Positions 37,368 through 47,005 of a DNA stretch of 64,000 nt are shown here, in pieces; the stretch's first letter is position 1, and each line of letters starts with the position of its first letter. Position numbers and translations under genes: made by a program. A model generated the notes under the pieces. It worked only from the letters and a program-made list of their open reading frames with translations. It had not been told where the DNA came from and ran no database searches. This stretch comes from Candidatus Neomicrothrix sp. UBA2983 (GTDB taxonomy: Bacteria; Actinomycetota; Acidimicrobiia; Acidimicrobiales; MedAcidi-G1), in the NCBI GenBank assembly GCA_002346745.1, contig DEAL01000021.1:9510-73509 (forward strand), in the 5' to 3' direction.

Positions 37368-38588
37368 ATGGACCGCCTCGAGGGACGACTCCAGCACTAC
37401 GACTGGGGGTCCCGGGACGCCCTCGCCAACCTCCGGGGCGCTTCCCCGTCCGGCCTTCCGGAGGCGGAACTCTGGTTCGGGGCCCATCCGACGGCACCGG
37501 CGACGATCGACCGGGGCGACGGCATGTGCCTCGACGAGGTCGTCGCCGCTGCGCCCGACGAGCAACTCGGTGGCGCTGCGACGTTGCGCAACGGGACGCT
37601 GCCGTTCCTCGTGAAGTTGCTGGCCGCCGATCGCCCGCTCTCGCTCCAGGTCCACCCCGACCGGGAACAGGCAGCAGCGGGGCACGCCGCCGAGGAGGCG
37701 GCCGGCGTGGCGGTCGACGCACCCCACCGCACGTTCGTCGACCCCCACCCCAAGCCCGAGCTCGTCGTGGCGGTGTCGTCCTTCCGGGCGCTCTGCGGAT
37801 TCCGTCAGGTCGAGGAGGCGCTGGAGGTCGCCGCCGCCTTCGGCCTCCCCGACGAGGCGTTCAGTCCTCTGGGACCGCAGGGGGGTGGGGCATGGCCGGA
37901 GGTGGTCGAACGACTCCTCGCCTCGACCGACGAGGACACGGCCCGACTCCTCGGAACCTGCGAGGACCTGCTCGGTGGCCCGTGGGACGCGACCGCCACC
38001 CTCGTGCAGGAGGTTGCGACCCGGTCCCCCGGCGATCCCGCGCTCATGCTGGTTCCCCTGCTCGTGGAACATCACCTTCAGGAAGGCGAGGCACTGTTCC
38101 TCGGCGCAGGGGTCCTCCACGCCTACCTGGGCGGTGTGGCCGTCGAGGTGATGGCCTCGTCCGACAACGTCCTGCGGGCCGGCCTGACCAACAAGCACGT
38201 GGACATCGACGGTTTCGTGGGTGCCATCGACCCCGGAGCGCCGACCGTCGCCGTCCAGCGACCGTCGTCGGCCGCCCACCGCTATGACGCACCGGCCGAG
38301 GAGTTCGCCGTCTGGCGCCTTGCGGGCGCCGGCCTCGACGTCGAGGAGCGGCGTGGCCCCGAGGTCGTCGTCGGCGTCCACGGGGCGACACGGCTGGAGG
38401 GCGTCGATGCGCTGTGCGTCGGGCCCGGCGAGGCCGTCTGGGTGCCCCATGTCGACGGCCCGTACCGGATCGACGCCGAGGGCGTCGCCTACCGCGTCAC
38501 CGTGGGCGACGGGGATGCCCCCTCCGGTCGGGGGTTCCCACCTGCTCCACGGCCGACCACCACCAACGTGGTGGACGAGCCCCGCTAG
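37368..38588 (+). CDS. manA: Mannose-6-phosphate isomerase, class I
   Basis: Zinc enzyme converting fructose-6-phosphate to mannose-6-phosphate, the entry to GDP-mannose. Seen: 406 aa; N-terminal [14 protein letters not shown]; zinc ligands in [11 protein letters not shown] and HPKPELVVA; and [19 protein letters not shown] followed by [16 protein letters not shown], the catalytic region. Its TAG stop begins the -10 box of ahcY. Confidence 0.94.
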   Translation: MDRLEGRLQHYDWGSRDALANLRGASPSGLPEAELWFGAHPTAPATIDRGDGMCLDEVVAAAPDEQLGGAATLRNGTLPFLVKLLAADRPLSLQVHPDREQAAAGHAAEEAAGVAVDAPHRTFVDPHPKPELVVAVSSFRALCGFRQVEEALEVAAAFGLPDEAFSPLGPQGGGAWPEVVERLLASTDEDTARLLGTCEDLLGGPWDATATLVQEVATRSPGDPALMLVPLLVEHHLQEGEALFLGAGVLHAYLGGVAVEVMASSDNVLRAGLTNKHVDIDGFVGAIDPGAPTVAVQRPSSAAHRYDAPAEEFAVWRLAGAGLDVEERRGPEVVVGVHGATRLEGVDALCVGPGEAVWVPHVDGPYRIDAEGVAYRVTVGDGDAPSGRGFPPAPRPTTTNVVDEPR

Positions 38589-38591
38589 CCT
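38586..38591 (+). promoter_or_regulatory. -10 box (TAGCCT) for ahcY, with leader
   Basis: TAGCCT overlaps the manA stop. RNA would start near 38598 and carry a C-rich leader of roughly 100 nt before ahcY. The leader contains a short hairpin (CCGG repeats near 38642-38656) and ends with the SD AAGGAG at 38685-38690. No riboswitch was recognised in it. Confidence 0.4.
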
Positions 38592-38695
38592 GCGACCAGC
38601 GGCTGCCCGAACGGCGTCAGACGACCCCAGCCCGACCCGCGACCGGCCCCCCGGCCAGCGCCAAGCCACCCACCACGGAGCCCCAAGGAGTCGTC

Positions 38696-40138
<1,443 letters not shown>

Positions 40139-40157
40139 GCGGGAGGGACGCACCGGC

Positions 40158-40787
40158 GTGTCGCGTTCCCTCGTCTGCGGCGTCTGCGGAGGGAGCGCCG
40201 CCGGCAAGTCGACCCTCGTCGCCGCCGTGGCGGACCGCCTGCGTGGGCGCGGCATCGGGTCGGTCGTCCTGGCTGTCGACGACTACTACCGCGACCACGG
40301 CCACCTCACGGTCGACCAGCGCGCCCTCGTCAACTACGACCATCCGGACTCGCTGGACCTCGAACGGTACGTCGACGACCTGACTGCGCTGGCGGCCGGC
40401 CGGCCCGTCGAGGTGCCGGTGTACGACTTCTCGACGCACTGCCGGCTGGACGAGGTGCAGCGCGCCGGGCCGCAGCCGGTGGTCCTGGCGGATGGCATCC
40501 TGCTGCTGGCCACGCCCGAGGTGCGACGACGGCTGGACCTGGCGGTCTTCGTCGAAGCTCCCGAGGACCTGCGCCTCGAACGGCGCCTTCGGCGCGACGT
40601 GGAGGAGCGGGGCCGCACACCGGAGAGCGTTCGTCGCCAGTTCGCTGCCACGGTGGTGCCGATGTACCGGGAGTTCGTGGCGCCCTACGTGGAGCACGCC
40701 GACCGGATCGTCGACGGCACCCGCGACCTGGCCACGCAGGCCGGTGAGCTGGCCGACGAACTGGCGGGTCGGCTCGAGGTCGGCTGA
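40158..40787 (+). CDS. udk: Uridine kinase
   Basis: Phosphorylates uridine and cytidine in pyrimidine salvage. Seen: 209 aa; P-loop GGSAAGKSTL at about residue 10; VDDYYRDHGHL; YDHPDSLDLERYVDDL; VPVYDFSTHCR; and EAPEDLRLERRLRRDVEERGR. All are standard uridine-kinase blocks. GTG start with GGGAGGG upstream, 19 nt after ahcY, so probably co-transcribed with it. Confidence 0.92.
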   Translation: MSRSLVCGVCGGSAAGKSTLVAAVADRLRGRGIGSVVLAVDDYYRDHGHLTVDQRALVNYDHPDSLDLERYVDDLTALAAGRPVEVPVYDFSTHCRLDEVQRAGPQPVVLADGILLLATPEVRRRLDLAVFVEAPEDLRLERRLRRDVEERGRTPESVRRQFAATVVPMYREFVAPYVEHADRIVDGTRDLATQAGELADELAGRLEVG

Positions 40788-40806
40788 GGCCGTCACACCC
40801 CGACCG

Positions 40807-40812
40807 TAGGTT
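40807..40812 (+). promoter_or_regulatory. -10 box (TAGGTT), leaderless promoter candidate
   Basis: TAGGTT, 7 nt before the ATG at 40820; no SD. Confidence 0.5.
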
Positions 40813-40819
40813 CGGCGCC

Positions 40820-41443
40820 ATGCGACGCCCGAACCCCGACACCTGCCAGCGATGCCCCCTCGGCGGGGAGGGCCCGTGCCGGGACTGTGTCGACACCCTG
40901 GGGCCGGAGCCGCTGGTGTGGCACCCCTCCGGCGTCGACGGGATCCGCGTGCTCGGTCGCTACGAACGGGCCGCCGGCCGCCTGGTCCGCGCCCTCAAGT
41001 TCGCCAACCGGCGGACGCCCGTGGCGGCCCTGGCCGTGGCCCTGGCCCACATCGGCCCGGACCCCGCCCCGACGGTCGTCACCTGGGTGCCCAGCACGGT
41101 GCGTCGCCGCAGTCGACGCGGGGTCGAACACACCGCGCTGCTCACCCGGGCCGTGGCACGACGCCTGGGCGTTCTCGCCCGCCGCCTCCTCCTGCGCGCC
41201 CCGGGACGCGCCCAGTCCGAGCGGGACCTCGTGTCGCGCCGACGCGGCCCGCGGCTCCGGGCCCGTCGGGTCCCGGCCGGTACGGCGGTCCTCGTCGTCG
41301 ACGACGTGGTGACCACCGGGACCTCCCTGGCGACGGCGGCCTCGGCGCTTCGTCGGGCCGGCGCCACGCGGGTCACGGCCGTCGCTATCGCCGCCGCCCC
41401 TGACGGTGGGCGCCGCCGCCATACGGCTGCGACCACTGGATAG
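40820..41443 (+). CDS. ComF-family phosphoribosyltransferase-like protein
   Basis: Seen: 207 aa. The N-terminal cysteine pattern CQRCPL...CRDC matches the ComF zinc ribbon. The C-terminal type I phosphoribosyltransferase fold has the PRPP loop VLVVDDVVTTGTSL. The middle contains LKFANRRTPV, equivalent to the LKY/F-KY/FxG block of ComF. In competent bacteria ComF helps single-stranded DNA uptake; in others it may be a salvage or DNA-binding protein. It is a stand-alone gene with its own leaderless promoter. Confidence 0.85.
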   Translation: MRRPNPDTCQRCPLGGEGPCRDCVDTLGPEPLVWHPSGVDGIRVLGRYERAAGRLVRALKFANRRTPVAALAVALAHIGPDPAPTVVTWVPSTVRRRSRRGVEHTALLTRAVARRLGVLARRLLLRAPGRAQSERDLVSRRRGPRLRARRVPAGTAVLVVDDVVTTGTSLATAASALRRAGATRVTAVAIAAAPDGGRRRHTAATTG

Positions 41444-41446
41444 TGT
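41441..41446 (+). promoter_or_regulatory. -10 box (TAGTGT) sharing the upstream stop codon, leaderless
   Basis: TAGTGT, 7 nt before the GTG at 41454; its TAG is the stop codon of the comF-like gene. Confidence 0.45.
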
Positions 41447-41453
41447 CCGGGCC

Positions 41454-42005
41454 GTGGAAGCCGACGAGACCCGACCCGACCCCGGCGTGGTGGAGCATCG
41501 GGACGAACTTCCCGAGGACGTCGTCGTCGCCGAGCACCGCGACGAGCTTCCCGACGACCTCGACGTCGCCGCGGCGGTCGGCGACTACGTCTTCCCGGAC
41601 AACAGCCGTCGCCGCATCCCCGGCGTCGCCCACCTGGTGCTGGGCGGGACGGCGGTGGTCGTCGCCCTGGCCGCCGACGGCTCGACGCTCGTCAACGGCG
41701 GCGTGCTGCTGGGCGGCGTGGCGCTCCTGCTCTTCGGTGGGTACCACCTGCAGGCCGGCTGGCACGTGGCCCACGACGAACGGGAGGCCCTCGTGGGGGC
41801 CACCCGTGCGGTGGGCTTCCCCGTCGGTCACGCCTCGGCACAGATGGCGTGGCGCGGTCTGCGCAGTCGCCCCACCTGGCGGATCCTCCTGTATTCCAAC
41901 GAGTCGCCCCCCGAACAGCGGGGCCTGGTCCTCGTCGACGCCGTCGACGGCTCGGTCGTCGCCCAGTTCGTCGAGGAGAACCCCGAGGACTGGTCGGCCG
42001 ACTGA
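41454..42005 (+). CDS. Small membrane protein of unknown function
   Basis: Seen: 183 aa from the GTG fixed by the -10 box. An acidic N-terminus contains a near-duplicated phrase, EHRDELPEDVVV and EHRDELPDDLDV. Two hydrophobic helices follow (about 60-76 and 82-99). A cytoplasmic-looking C-terminus has WRILLYSNESPPEQRGLVLVDAVDG, which resembles a small beta domain. I do not recognise a family and will not assign a function. A hairpin follows it, so it is probably monocistronic. Confidence 0.75.
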   Translation: MEADETRPDPGVVEHRDELPEDVVVAEHRDELPDDLDVAAAVGDYVFPDNSRRRIPGVAHLVLGGTAVVVALAADGSTLVNGGVLLGGVALLLFGGYHLQAGWHVAHDEREALVGATRAVGFPVGHASAQMAWRGLRSRPTWRILLYSNESPPEQRGLVLVDAVDGSVVAQFVEENPEDWSAD

Positions 42006-42011
42006 ACGGAG

Positions 42012-42027
42012 CGTGCCACCGGGCACG
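42012..42027 (+). terminator. GC-rich hairpin after the small membrane protein gene
   Basis: CGTGCC, a 4-nt loop and GGCACG form a 6-bp stem just after the stop. No U tract. It is followed by the next gene's -10 box at 42061. Confidence 0.35.
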
Positions 42028-42060
42028 TCGGGGGAACCACCCCTGCCGCACCCCCGCTGG

Positions 42061-42066
42061 TAGCGT
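42061..42066 (+). promoter_or_regulatory. -10 box (TAGCGT) for the phosphatidylinositol module
   Basis: TAGCGT leaves a leader of about 70 nt that ends with AGGAGG, 6 nt before the ATG at 42142. This is a leadered counter-example among mostly leaderless promoters here. Confidence 0.45.
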
Positions 42067-42141
42067 GTTGCCGTTCTCGGCCCTGCCCACGGCGCCCGCC
42101 GATCCCGAGGAACGACGGGCCGGGGCGACAGGAGGCTTCAC

Positions 42142-42834
42142 ATGCTGGACGGCAACTGGCGCGCCGCCGTCGATCGCGGGCTGATCCCGATCGGTCGCAG
42201 CCTGCGCCGCACGGGCGTCTCCGCCGATGTCGTCACCATCACGGGGATCGTCATGGCGACGGCCGCGGCGGTCAGCATCGGGCTCGGCTACCTGCGCTTC
42301 GGCCTCCTCTTCCTCGTCCTGACCGGCATCCCGGATGCCCTCGACGGCGCCGTGGCGAAGGCCTCGGGCACCACTTCGAAGCGGGGCGCCTTCTTCGACT
42401 CCGTCTCGGACCGTCTCACCGACGCCCTCCTGTTCGGCGGCATTGCCTGGCACCTCGCCGGCACGGAACCCGGTCGCACCATGATGCTGCCCGTGGCGGT
42501 CATGGGCGCCGCCATGCTGGTCTCGTACCAGCGGGCCAAGGCCGAGTCGCTGGGCTTCGACGCCAAGGGCGGCCTGATGGAGCGCGCCGAGCGGTTCATC
42601 GTCCTCGGCGTCGGCCTCCTGTTCGGCGAGATCCTGATCCCGGTCCTCTGGCTGATGCTGGTGCTGACCCTGGCGACGGCCGTCCAGCGCTTCGTGAAGG
42701 TCTGGCGTCAGGGCGACGTCCCTCGCGAGACCCCGTACCACCGGCGGGCCGAGCGGCGCCGCCAACTGCGGCTCGACCGCCGCACCGAGCGGCGGGCCCG
42801 ACTGGCCGCCCGTCGCAGCAGGCTCGGCAACTAG
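42142..42834 (+). CDS. CDP-alcohol phosphatidyltransferase, probable phosphatidylinositol phosphate synthase
   Basis: Transfers phosphatidyl from CDP-diacylglycerol to inositol phosphate, giving the anchor for mannosides. Seen: 230 aa; several membrane helices; the signature D65-x2-D68-G69-x2-A-K73-x8-G82-x3-D86-x3-D90, with K73 where most enzymes have Arg; and a basic C-terminal tail rich in Arg. The substrate is inferred from the adjacent acyltransferase and mannosyltransferase, the order found in the mycobacterial PI-mannoside locus. Phosphatidylglycerophosphate synthase is the alternative. Confidence 0.83.
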   Translation: MLDGNWRAAVDRGLIPIGRSLRRTGVSADVVTITGIVMATAAAVSIGLGYLRFGLLFLVLTGIPDALDGAVAKASGTTSKRGAFFDSVSDRLTDALLFGGIAWHLAGTEPGRTMMLPVAVMGAAMLVSYQRAKAESLGFDAKGGLMERAERFIVLGVGLLFGEILIPVLWLMLVLTLATAVQRFVKVWRQGDVPRETPYHRRAERRRQLRLDRRTERRARLAARRSRLGN

Positions 42835-42843
42835 CCCACCGTC

Positions 42844-43755
42844 GTGGCCGTCCTGCCGGTCGCAACGGGCTACCGGCTGGGCTCGAAGGTCGCGCAGGCC
42901 CTTCCCTGGGGTCCCGGCGAGGCCGTCGCCAGGGGCCTCGGCCGCCTGGCCGGGCACGTCGACCGCGACCGGCGACGCCTCGTCGAACGACACGTCCGCC
43001 GCGTGCGCGGCGACCACCTCCATGGCAGCGAACTGCGACGGGCCGTGGACGCCGTGTTCGCCTCCTACGCCTCCTACTGGTTCCAGAGCCTGCGGCTGCC
43101 CGGCCTGTCACCCGATCAGATCGGCGCCGGCTTCACAGAGGACGGCTTCGAGCACGTCATCGAGGCCCGGGAGTCCGGTCGCGGGGTGATCCTCGCCCTG
43201 CCGCACCTCGGAGGCTGGGACTGGGCCGGGTTCTGGATCAGTCGCGTCGTCGGCTACCCGGTGGCCGCCGTCGTGGAGGCGCTCGAACCCCCCGAGTTGT
43301 TCGAGTGGTTCCGGGAGTTCCGGCGCGGCTGCGGGATGGAGGTCATCCCCCTCGACGCCGAGGCCGGTACCGCCGTCCAACGCGCCCTCGCCGAGGACGC
43401 CGTCGTCGTCCTGGTGAGCGACCGGCACCTCGGCGGCGCCGGCGTGGACGTCGAGTTCTTCGGCGAGGTGACGACACTGCCGGCCGGGCCGGCCACCCTG
43501 GCCCTGCGCACCGGGGCAGCCCTGCTCCCCGCCGCCTCGTACCTGCGTCGTCGAGGCTGCCACGGCGTGGCCCGACCCCCGATCCCCGCCGAACGGGAGG
43601 GGCGGTTCCGCGACGACGTCGTCCGGGTGACCCAGGCCCTCGCCCACGAGTTCGAGGACCTGATCCGGGCAGCCCCCGAGCAGTGGCACCTGCTCCAGCC
43701 CAACTGGCCCAGCGACCGCGCCGATGTCGGGGACGCCGACCCGGCTCGGGACTAG
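42844..43755 (+). CDS. Lipid acyltransferase of the LpxL/PatA family
   Basis: Likely adds a fatty acid to a PI-mannoside. Seen: 303 aa; the acyltransferase H-x4-D motif in LPHLGGWDWAG; VVEALEPPELFEWFREFR; LVSDRHLGGAGVDVEFFG; and the C-terminal PEQWHLLQPNWPSDR, which matches PatA/HtrB-like proteins. The start GTG is 9 nt after the preceding TAG. TAGCCC at that stop lies 6 nt before the GTG, a poor -10. Its TAG stop begins the -10 box of the following mannosyltransferase gene. Confidence 0.86.
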   Translation: MAVLPVATGYRLGSKVAQALPWGPGEAVARGLGRLAGHVDRDRRRLVERHVRRVRGDHLHGSELRRAVDAVFASYASYWFQSLRLPGLSPDQIGAGFTEDGFEHVIEARESGRGVILALPHLGGWDWAGFWISRVVGYPVAAVVEALEPPELFEWFREFRRGCGMEVIPLDAEAGTAVQRALAEDAVVVLVSDRHLGGAGVDVEFFGEVTTLPAGPATLALRTGAALLPAASYLRRRGCHGVARPPIPAEREGRFRDDVVRVTQALAHEFEDLIRAAPEQWHLLQPNWPSDRADVGDADPARD

Positions 43756-43758
43756 CGT
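43753..43758 (+). promoter_or_regulatory. -10 box (TAGCGT) sharing the upstream stop codon, leaderless
   Basis: TAGCGT, 7 nt before the GTG at 43766; its TAG is the acyltransferase stop codon. Confidence 0.5.
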
Positions 43759-43765
43759 CGCCCCC

Positions 43766-44836
43766 GTGCGCATCGGCCTGATCTGCCCGTACAGCCTGAC
43801 GCTGCCCGGCGGCGTACAGGGCCAGGTACTGGCGCTGGCCAGGGCACTGCGAGCCTCCGGCCACCCCACCCGGGTGCTCGGGCCCTGCGACGGTCCGCCT
43901 CCGGACGCCGGTGTCACGCCGCTCGGCAACAGTCTCCCCACCGCGGCGAACGGCTCCGTTGCGCCGATCGCCCCGGACGTGCCGTGTGCCCTGCGCACGA
44001 TCCGGGCGCTGCGCGACGAGGAGTTCGACGTCCTGCACCTGCACGAGCCGCTGGCCCCGGGACCGACGGTCACGGCGCTCTTCCTGGCGTCGATCCCCAT
44101 GGTGGGCACCTTCCACGCCGCCGGAGGCAGCCGGGCCTATGACCTGCTCAACGCCCCGGTGCGCTGGCTGCGACAGCGCCTCGACGTCGCCTTCGCCGTC
44201 TCCGAGGACGCCGCGGCGATGGCGGGCGGTGCCCTCGGCGGCGAATACGAGGTGCTCTCCAACGGCATCGAGACCGACCGTTGTGCCGGTGCCGACCCGT
44301 GGCCGACCGAGGGGCCGACGATCCTCTTCGTGGGCCGGCACGAGCCGCGCAAGGGCCTCGCCGTCCTGCTCGAGGCCCACCAGCAACTGCCGGGAGACGT
44401 CCGACTCTGGGTGGCCGGCGACGGACTGGAGACCGAGGAGTTGCAGCACCGGTCCGCCGGCGACGATCGCATCGAGTGGCTGGGACGGATCGACGAGGAC
44501 GAGAAGCTGTCCCGGATGCGCGGCGCCGACGTCTTCTGCGCACCGTCCCTGCGCGGGGAGTCCTTCGGCATCGTGCTGCTCGAGGCGATGGCGGCCGGCA
44601 CGCCGGTCGTGGCCGGTGACAACGCCGGCTATGCGAGGGTGGCCCGTCAGGGCAGCGAGGCCGTCCTGGTGCCGCCGGGCGACGCTCCAGCACTGGCCGT
44701 GGCGCTCGGCAAGGTGCTGTCGGACCCGGGCCTGTGTGGCGACCTGGTGGCGAACGGCCTGGCCCGGGCCGAGGAGTTCTCAATGCAGCGCCTGGCCGGA
44801 CGCTACCTCGAGGCCTACCGGTCGATCGCCGCCTAG
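43766..44836 (+). CDS. Phosphatidylinositol mannosyltransferase (PimA-like GT4)
   Basis: Probably transfers mannose from GDP-mannose to phosphatidylinositol on the inner membrane face. Seen: 356 aa; N-terminal ICPYSLTLPGGVQGQVLALA, very close to the PimA signature; FDVLHLHEPLAPG; GTFHAAGGSRAYDLL; LFVGRHEPRKGLAVLLEA; and the donor site RGESFGIVLLEAMAAGTPVV. An open frame extends upstream to 43724, but the GTG at 43766 is favoured by the -10 box and by the family N-terminus. It completes the PIS-acyltransferase-mannosyltransferase trio. Confidence 0.88.
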   Translation: MRIGLICPYSLTLPGGVQGQVLALARALRASGHPTRVLGPCDGPPPDAGVTPLGNSLPTAANGSVAPIAPDVPCALRTIRALRDEEFDVLHLHEPLAPGPTVTALFLASIPMVGTFHAAGGSRAYDLLNAPVRWLRQRLDVAFAVSEDAAAMAGGALGGEYEVLSNGIETDRCAGADPWPTEGPTILFVGRHEPRKGLAVLLEAHQQLPGDVRLWVAGDGLETEELQHRSAGDDRIEWLGRIDEDEKLSRMRGADVFCAPSLRGESFGIVLLEAMAAGTPVVAGDNAGYARVARQGSEAVLVPPGDAPALAVALGKVLSDPGLCGDLVANGLARAEEFSMQRLAGRYLEAYRSIAA

Positions 44837-44906
44837 CGCCATCGGGCGACGACAGGGGTCACACGACGATTCGGCGGCGGTACGGGCACCAGCGACGCGG
44901 CGCCCA

Positions 44907-44912
44907 TAGCAT
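44907..44912 (+). promoter_or_regulatory. -10 box (TAGCAT), possible
   Basis: TAGCAT overlaps the candidate ATG at 44911, so that ATG would lie upstream of any transcript made from this box. See the following gene for the start question. Confidence 0.3.
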
Positions 44913-45675
44913 GCTCGCCGATCGCCATGTCACCGATGCTCTCTCCCCGATGATCCGCCGCGTCACTCCGGTGACGGCCCTGGCGGTCGCCGCGGGTCTC
45001 GTGGTCGGGCTCCTCTGCATCGTCGTCATCGGCGCCATCGGAGCCGTCGTCCTCGCGGTGGGAGTGGGGGCGGGCCTCGCCCTGGGCCTTCGCATCGAGC
45101 TCGGTGCCGCGCCCAGGATGCTGCGCACTCTCGGCGCCACCTCGGCTCCGGTCGACCGGTACCCCCGGCTGCACAACACCGTGGACGGACTCTGCCTGGC
45201 CCAGGGGATCGAGCCGCCCGACCTGTACGTCCTCGACCTCGGGGTCGGCAATGCGGCGACGCTGGGGTCCCCCCGGCCGGCCCTCGTCCTCACCCGCGGT
45301 GCCCTGGAGGCGCTGGAGGTCGTCGAACTCGAGGGGCTGGTCGCCCACCTGCTGGCCCGCACCCGGGACGGCGACCTCGTCCACCGCAGCGTGGCTGCCA
45401 CCTTCGCTGGGTTGCCGGGCGTTCGGCGCGCCGCCCGAAGGTGGGCGAACCACGACCACACCGTGGGATTCGACCAGGAGGCCGTGGCGATGACGCGCTA
45501 CCCGCCCGGCCTCCAGCGCGCCCTGCAGGCCCTGGCGGCGCTGGGCACCGATGTCCCGGCGGCGCCGACCTCCAGCGCCCACCTCTGGGTCCTCCCGCCC
45601 GGTGGGACGCCGTCGCAGGCGACCGACTTCCACCCCGACGTCGACCTCCGTCTGGCAGCCCTCGAGGAGGCGTGA
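44911..45675 (+). CDS. Degenerate M48 (HtpX-like) metalloprotease homologue, membrane protein
   Basis: Seen: up to 254 aa; two hydrophobic helices (about 20-62); then the M48-like run YPRLHNTVDGLCLAQGI, PPDLYVLDLGVGNAATLG, LVLTRGALEALEVVELEGL. The zinc motif that should read HExxH is H146-L-L-A-R150, so both the catalytic Glu and second His are gone. The downstream part is short. A pseudoprotease with a structural or regulatory role is likely. The start is uncertain: ATG 44911 overlaps the -10 box, and ATG 44950 (MIRRVTPV), whose ATGA overlaps the stop of a small ORF from 44927, may be the real one. Confidence 0.68.
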   Translation: MLADRHVTDALSPMIRRVTPVTALAVAAGLVVGLLCIVVIGAIGAVVLAVGVGAGLALGLRIELGAAPRMLRTLGATSAPVDRYPRLHNTVDGLCLAQGIEPPDLYVLDLGVGNAATLGSPRPALVLTRGALEALEVVELEGLVAHLLARTRDGDLVHRSVAATFAGLPGVRRAARRWANHDHTVGFDQEAVAMTRYPPGLQRALQALAALGTDVPAAPTSSAHLWVLPPGGTPSQATDFHPDVDLRLAALEEA

Positions 45676-46931
45676 TGCGACGGGACGCGGCGGCCGTGTC
45701 GCTGGTCCTCGTCCTGGTGGCGTGCGGCGGTGGCGCCGACGATGAGGGCTCCAGCAACGCCGATGGCGAGTCCACGACCTCTTCGACGGCAAGCGAGTCC
45801 ACGACCTCTTCGACGGCAAGCGAGTCGACGGTTACGGGCACGCCTGGCGAGGGGTCCACACCCGCCGATTCGACGCCAGAGGACGCTGTGTCTCCCGCTC
45901 CCTCCACGACCGAGGACGTCGTCGCCTCGCCGACGGTCGCCACCGAGTTCGGCAACCCGGGCTGGGTGGTCGACGGGTCGACCACGACGACCACCGAGGT
46001 CCCCTGGGACGGCCTCACGATGCCGCTCACGGGCGAGCCGGCGCCGGACGGCTGGCCCGAACGGCCGGCGCTGGTGGTCAAGGTCGGCAACAACGACTGG
46101 CGGTCCTTGCCGCAGCTGGGCCTCGAGGCGGCCGACATCGTCTACGAGGTGATGGTCGAGAACTTCGTCACCCGGTTCAACGCCGTCTTCCACAGCGAGT
46201 TGCCGGCGACCGTCCGACCGGTGCGCTCGGCCCGGTCGAGCGACATCGACCTCGTCGCCAACCTGGATCGCCCCATGTTCGCCTACTGGGGCAGCAACGA
46301 GGGCGTCGCCGACGAGGTCCGGGGCGCCGAGCGCCTCGGCGTCCTCGTGGCCCGTTCCACGATCGGACGCGGGCAGGAGCACTTCTCCCGGGACGAGTCC
46401 CGTCGCGCCCCCTACAACGGAACCGTCGACCCGGCCGGGGTGCTCGGCTCGATGGACGAGTACGGCATGGCGCCGGGCCCTCTCTTCACCTACGGCCCGC
46501 CGGCCGATTCGGCCGTCCGGACCGCCGGGGTTCGTTGGACGACGGCGAACCGGGACGTCGTGTTCGCCTGGGACGCCGACCTCGGGCGCTGGGTCCGGTA
46601 CCAGGATGGTGTGCCACACCTGGACGCCGGCGGGGAGCCGTTCGCCGCCGACAACGTATTGAAGCTGACGGTCGGCTACCGCAAGTCCGACGCCGACCGG
46701 ACCTCGCCACAGCTGCTCAGCACCGGGTCCGGGGACGGCTGGCTGTTCCGGGACGGCACGGTCACCGGTGTCGTCTGGAGCCGTCAGTTCGTGGCCGACG
46801 GCTGGTCGATCCTCGACGACGACACCGGGGAGCGGATCTACCTCGACACCGGATCCACCTGGATGCTGATGACCCGCCTGGGCGAGGGCGAGATCCTCGA
46901 CGCCTCCGAGGTCAGCGAACTCACGGACTGA
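45675..46931 (+). CDS. DUF3048 (YerB-like) lipoprotein
   Basis: Seen: 418 aa; signal peptide with lipobox LVAC (about residues 14-17); a Ser/Thr-rich linker with a 9-residue repeat; then the DUF3048 fold: LTGEPAPDGWPERPALVVKV, LGLEAADIVYEVMVEN, RFNAVFHSELPATVRPVRSAR. Its function is not established; YerB-like proteins are surface lipoproteins. The start ATG shares TGATG with the preceding stop and has GAGGAGG upstream. The upstream gene is the degenerate M48 homologue, so the two products may act together. Confidence 0.85.
   Translation: MRRDAAAVSLVLVLVACGGGADDEGSSNADGESTTSSTASESTTSSTASESTVTGTPGEGSTPADSTPEDAVSPAPSTTEDVVASPTVATEFGNPGWVVDGSTTTTTEVPWDGLTMPLTGEPAPDGWPERPALVVKVGNNDWRSLPQLGLEAADIVYEVMVENFVTRFNAVFHSELPATVRPVRSARSSDIDLVANLDRPMFAYWGSNEGVADEVRGAERLGVLVARSTIGRGQEHFSRDESRRAPYNGTVDPAGVLGSMDEYGMAPGPLFTYGPPADSAVRTAGVRWTTANRDVVFAWDADLGRWVRYQDGVPHLDAGGEPFAADNVLKLTVGYRKSDADRTSPQLLSTGSGDGWLFRDGTVTGVVWSRQFVADGWSILDDDTGERIYLDTGSTWMLMTRLGEGEILDASEVSELTD
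45766..45819 (+). repeat. 27-nt tandem repeat in the lipoprotein linker
   Basis: Two identical 27-nt units plus the first 7 nt of a third, encoding a Ser/Thr-rich linker repeat after the lipobox. Copy number is likely variable between strains. Confidence 0.85.
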
Positions 46932-46936
46932 GCGCA

Positions 46937-46954
46937 CGTCGGATGTGACCGACG
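46937..46954 (+). terminator. Hairpin after the DUF3048 gene
   Basis: CGTCGG, a 6-nt loop and CCGACG form a perfect 6-bp stem 5 nt after the stop, upstream of the pdxS promoter. No U tract. Confidence 0.4.
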
Positions 46955-46992
46955 AGGTCGGTTCCGCGGCGACGGGCGGAGGGGCGCAGCCG

Positions 46993-46998
46993 TAGACT
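46993..46998 (+). promoter_or_regulatory. -10 box (TAGACT) for pdxS, leaderless
   Basis: TAGACT, 7 nt before the ATG at 47006; no SD. Confidence 0.5.
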
Positions 46999-47005
46999 CC
47001 GCTCC

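Noticed and set aside
38592..38695. SAH riboswitch in the ahcY leader
   Set aside because: A leader of about 100 nt upstream of ahcY is the right place, but the conserved GAGGAGCGCUGC core of that class is not present. A covariance-model search would settle it.
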